Below, in pieces: positions 61,009 through 64,000 of a stretch of DNA of 64,000 nt. Within the stretch, counting starts at the first letter, position 1, and each line of letters begins with the position of its first letter. The notes beneath the pieces are model-generated. The model saw only the letters and a list, made by a program, of their open reading frames with translations, had not been told where the DNA came from and did no database searches. The translations under genes and the position numbers were made by a program. Origin of the DNA: Channallabes apus. Taxonomy: Eukaryota; Chordata; Actinopteri; Siluriformes; Clariidae. The stretch lies in the NCBI GenBank assembly GCA_030522415.1, contig CM060107.1, positions 51,340,307 through 51,404,306 of the forward strand, read 5' to 3'.

Positions 61009-63754
61009 GTGGTGCTTGAAAAGCATCACTACTACTATCTTGCAAACTTATTATTATTTTTTTTCTTATTAGTGGTGCTTGAAAAGCATCACTATTGTTA
61101 TCTTGCATACTTATTTTTTTATTTTTTTTTTTTCTTATTCTTCCGTATGAAAGTTTGGCGCGTAACTAGTCCCGCACCGTTTGTCGTAGAACCATGAATG
61201 GGGTCTCATATCGTGCGGCCTATTCGGGAATGGGGTGCTATGACTTTTCTAAGGGGTGGGTGCTTAATTGCCCCCGCAGGGGGCAATTAAGCACCCAAAA
61301 AAGTCCCATAGGATAACATGGAGCCCAAATTTTGACGGCTTGTGGCGCAGAGAGGGAATTTTGTAGAAACGTGAAATTCGCCCCATTTGAGGAGGTTTGC
61401 CACCTGTGTCAGAGGATACCCCGCACAAGGGTCTAAGTTCTACCCCCGGGGCAATAGAGGTCCCTAAAATTGCCCCATTGACTTATAATGGGGATTTTAT
61501 CGAATAATTAGTTTGTTGCAGACACATGAATGAGGTGTCAAACCGTTCGGCTGGTTCGGGGATGGGGTGCTATGCCATTCCTGAGGGGCTGGGCGGTTAA
61601 TTGCCCCCGCAGGGGGCAATTAATCGCCCATAGACTTAACATTTTAATGGCTAGTCCCGCACCGTTTGGCATGGACCCGTGAATGAGGTGTCAAATCGTA
61701 CGGCTTGTCCGGGGGTGGGGGGCAATGACATCGCTCAGGGCTGGGCGGTTAATTGCCCCCGCAGGGGGCAATTAAACTCTCATAGACTTAACATTTTAAC
61801 CGCTATTCCCGCACCGTTTGTCATACACCCATGAATGAGGTGTCATATCGTGCGCCTTATCCGGGGGTGGGGTACTATGACTTTGCTCAGGGCTGGGCGG
61901 TTAATTGCCCCCGCAGGGGGCAATTGACCGCTCATAGACTTAGCAATGAGACCAGCTTTGATTGTATTTTTTGTAGGCCCATAAATGAGGTGTCAAACCG
62001 TGCAGCTTGTTCGGGAATGGGGTGCCATGTCTTTTCTCAGGGCTGGGGTGGTTAATTGCCCCCGCAGGGGGCAATTAACCACTCATAGACTTAACATTGA
62101 GATCAGCTTTGCCTGAGTTTGTCGTAGACCCTTGAATGAGGTGACAAACCGTTCACCTCATTCGGGCATGGGGTTATATGATACTACTGAGGGCGGGCGG
62201 TTAATTGCCCCCGCAGGGGGCAATTAACTGCTAGAACAACACCGTATGTCGTAGGCCCATGAATGAGGTGTCATATCGTGCGTCTTATCCGGCAGGGGTG
62301 TGCAGTGACCTCTCTGAGGGGCTGGGCTGTTAATTGCCCCCGCAGGGGGCAATTAATTGCTAGTCCAGCACCGTTTGTCGTAGACCCTCGAATGACCCTC
62401 GAATGCAGGGGGCAATTAACTGCTAGAATGCAGTGGGGCAATTAACTGCTAGAACAACACCGTATGTCGTAGGCCCATGAATGAGGTGTCATATCGTGCG
62501 TCTTATCCGGCAGGGGTGTGCAGTGACCTCTCTGAGGGGCTGGGCTGTTAATTGCCCCAGCAGGGGGCAATTAACCGCTGGTCCCTCACCGTTTGTCGTA
62601 GACCCTTGACTGAGGTGTCATATCGTGCGTCTTATCCGGGAGGGGTGTGCAGTGACCTCTCTTAGGGGCTGGGCGGTTAATTGCCCCCGCAGGGGGCACT
62701 TAACTGCTATAACAACACCGTATGTCGTAGGCCCATGAATGAGGTGTCATATCGTGCGTCTTATCCGGGAGGGGTGTGCAGTGACCTCTCTGAGGGGCTG
62801 GGCGGTTAATTGCCCCCGCAGGGGGCAATTAACCGCTGGTCCCTCACTGTTTGTCGTAAACCCTTGAATGAGGTGTCATATCGTGCGTCTTCTCCGGGGG
62901 TGGGGTGCTATGACTTTGCTCAGGGCTGGGCGGTCAATTGCCCCCGCAGGGGGCAATTAATTGCTAGTCCCGCACCGTTTGTCGTAGACCCTTGAATGAG
63001 GTGTCAAGCCGTTCGCCTCAGTCGTGCATGGAGTTATATGATACTACTAAGGGCGGTCGGTTAATTGCCCCCTGCTGGGGCAATTAACTGCTAGAACAAC
63101 ACTGTATGTCGTAGGCCCATGAATGAGGTGTCATATTGTGCGTCTTACCCGGCAGGGGTGTGCAGTGACCTCTCTGAGGGGCTGGGCTGTTAATTGCCCC
63201 CGCAGGGGGCAATTAATTGCTAGTCCAGCACCGTTTGTCATAGACCCTTGAATGAGGTGTCAAACCGTTCGCCTCAGTCGGGCATGGGGTTATATGATAC
63301 TACTGAGGGCGGGCGGTTAATTGCCCCCGCAGGGGGCAATTAACTGCCAGAACAACACCGTATGTCGTAGGCCCATGAATGAGGTGTCATATCGTGCGTC
63401 TTATCCGAGAGGGGTGTGCAGTGACCTGTCTGAGGGGCTGGGCTGTTAATTGCCCCAGCAGGGGGCAATTAACCGATAGTCCCTCACCGTTTGGCGTAGA
63501 CCCTTGAATGAGGTGTCATATCGTGCGTCTTATCCGGGAGGGGTGTGCAGTGACGTCTCTGAGGGGCTGGGCATTTAATTGCCCCCGCAGGGGGCAATAA
63601 ACCGCTCATAGACTTGACATTGATTAAACTGTGCGTTGCGCACTTAACATGATTACCATGTCCCTATCATGGAGTTAAGCTGATTAGCTAGCCTCGTGTT
63701 AGCTTGCCACGTCAAGCACCACTCACATTTTCTTCAGGAAATGTACCTCTCTAG
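61009..63754. mobile_element. Insertion filled with hairpin-bearing tandem repeat
   Basis: Compared with the paralogue at 17505-17560 (aataaatatcattattgtac), this stretch is an insertion flanked by TTA on both sides. Left edge has GTGGTGCTTGAAAAGCATCA, duplicated once about 62 bp further; near the right edge is TCAAGCACCACT (63712-63723), the inverse of AGTGGTGCTTGA. Between about 61150 and 63600 lie roughly 17 tandem units, about 150 bp long at first and about 130 bp later. Each contains cccatgaatgaggtgtca, tcttatccgggagg and a 12-bp perfect stem TTAATTGCCCCC / GGGGGCAATTAA with a 3-nt loop. No transposase. Confidence 0.75.
61150..63600 (+). repeat. Minisatellite array of about 130-150 bp units
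   Basis: Hairpin centres fall near 61281, 61610, 61760, 61912, 62061, 62212, 62344, 62560, 62690, 62818, 62945, 63072, 63203, 63330, 63461 and 63585, with a scrambled unit near 62405-62450. Some units have compensating changes in the stem (gccccctgctggggc at about 63067). Short open frames across it are by-products of the repeat. Confidence 0.85.
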
Positions 63755-64000
63755 TTATTGTACTATAATATCACATCAGTGCAGGGACGTAATCACCAGG
63801 GTGGACTGGAACGCACCCCTATGTACTAAAGCACAAACACACACATCAGCACAACACTGTGGGAAGGAAAAATGCGTCAAAAAAAAAATCAAGCAATAAA
63901 AGCTCTGATATACTTTTTTAGTGATCATTAATTAGCAATTAAAAATGCATTTTATTTTATTTATTTATTCAAAGAGAAAGCACAGCATATTCACTTGAAG

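Larger units (their letters stand above)
58283..64000. repeat. Segmental duplication, copy 2 (paralogue of 14808-18430)
   Basis: See copy 1. The non-coding spans 58458-59331, 59375-59990, 60303-61008 and 63755-64000 are shared intronic or flanking DNA. The conserved ETS-containing block is at 58890-59190. Confidence 0.8.

Noticed and set aside
61009..63600. CRISPR-like array of regularly spaced repeats
   Set aside because: Units are contiguous diverged tandem copies of 130-150 bp without unique spacers, in a vertebrate genome.

Overview
The window is non-coding-rich, repeat-dense vertebrate DNA and reads as a teleost fish, probably an otophysan such as a catfish. The evidence is tRNA-headed fish SINEs, Tc1 and Tol2-like hAT transposons, Ty3/Gypsy elements with tRNA-Leu primer sites, an REL-endonuclease LINE, and a clustered family of V-set immunoglobulin receptor exons. 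Species assignment is inference. There are no bacterial features, CRISPR arrays or rRNA.

The host genes are pieces of a tandem family of type I immune-type receptors, all on the minus strand, so transcription runs right to left. Five V-set exons (7094-7402, 16512-16823, 44317-44628, 51429-51740, 59991-60302) are 309-312 nt and phase 1-1. Three pairs of short Ser/Thr/Pro stalk exons lie downstream of Ig exons (202-478, 42691-42947, 49891-50153), also phase 1-1. One transmembrane exon (23749-23838) and one possible tail exon (23203-23260) are visible. Leader exons are seen at 20332-20380 (good) and 59332-59374 (in phase but with an eroded donor); 15852-15896 is out of phase, and further leader relics lie at 43.2-43.5 kb and 50.4-50.7 kb. 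The family is in birth-and-death: tandem duplications (32.48-48.72 kb with 48.72-53.03 kb; 14.8-18.4 kb with 58.3-64.0 kb), mosaic exons and broken pieces.

Transposons make up most of the rest, often nested. 0.6-1.9 kb: internally deleted Gypsy. 2.2-4.4 kb: palindromic hAT-like element carrying a LINE. 5.6-9.5 kb: Tc1-like remnants and SINEs. 9.5-14.6 kb: an apparently intact Gypsy with near-identical LTRs and a -1 frameshift site. 22.4-23.1 kb: a long-TIR DNA element. 24.1-32.0 kb: a decayed hAT transposon interrupted by a 2.33-kb LTR element with an unusual repeat-protein ORF and by a 1.65-kb LTR-like insertion. 33.2-42.3 kb: a second, frameshifted Gypsy whose primer site is split by another DNA transposon. 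44.8-47.6 kb: a Tol2-like hAT with a second hAT-like element inside. 54.2-58 kb: broken Tc1 transposase and broken REL-endonuclease LINE. 61.0-63.75 kb: an insertion filled with a hairpin-bearing tandem repeat.

Because the host units are duplicated, several insertions have an uninterrupted paralogous target site in the same window, which fixes their borders and target duplications to the base. The strongest candidate for something undescribed is the LTR element at 24868-27197: identical 363-bp LTRs, a TGTAC target duplication, no pol, and one long ORF of acidic, coiled-coil and proline-rich repeat sequence. Second is the satellite-filled element at 61-63.75 kb.
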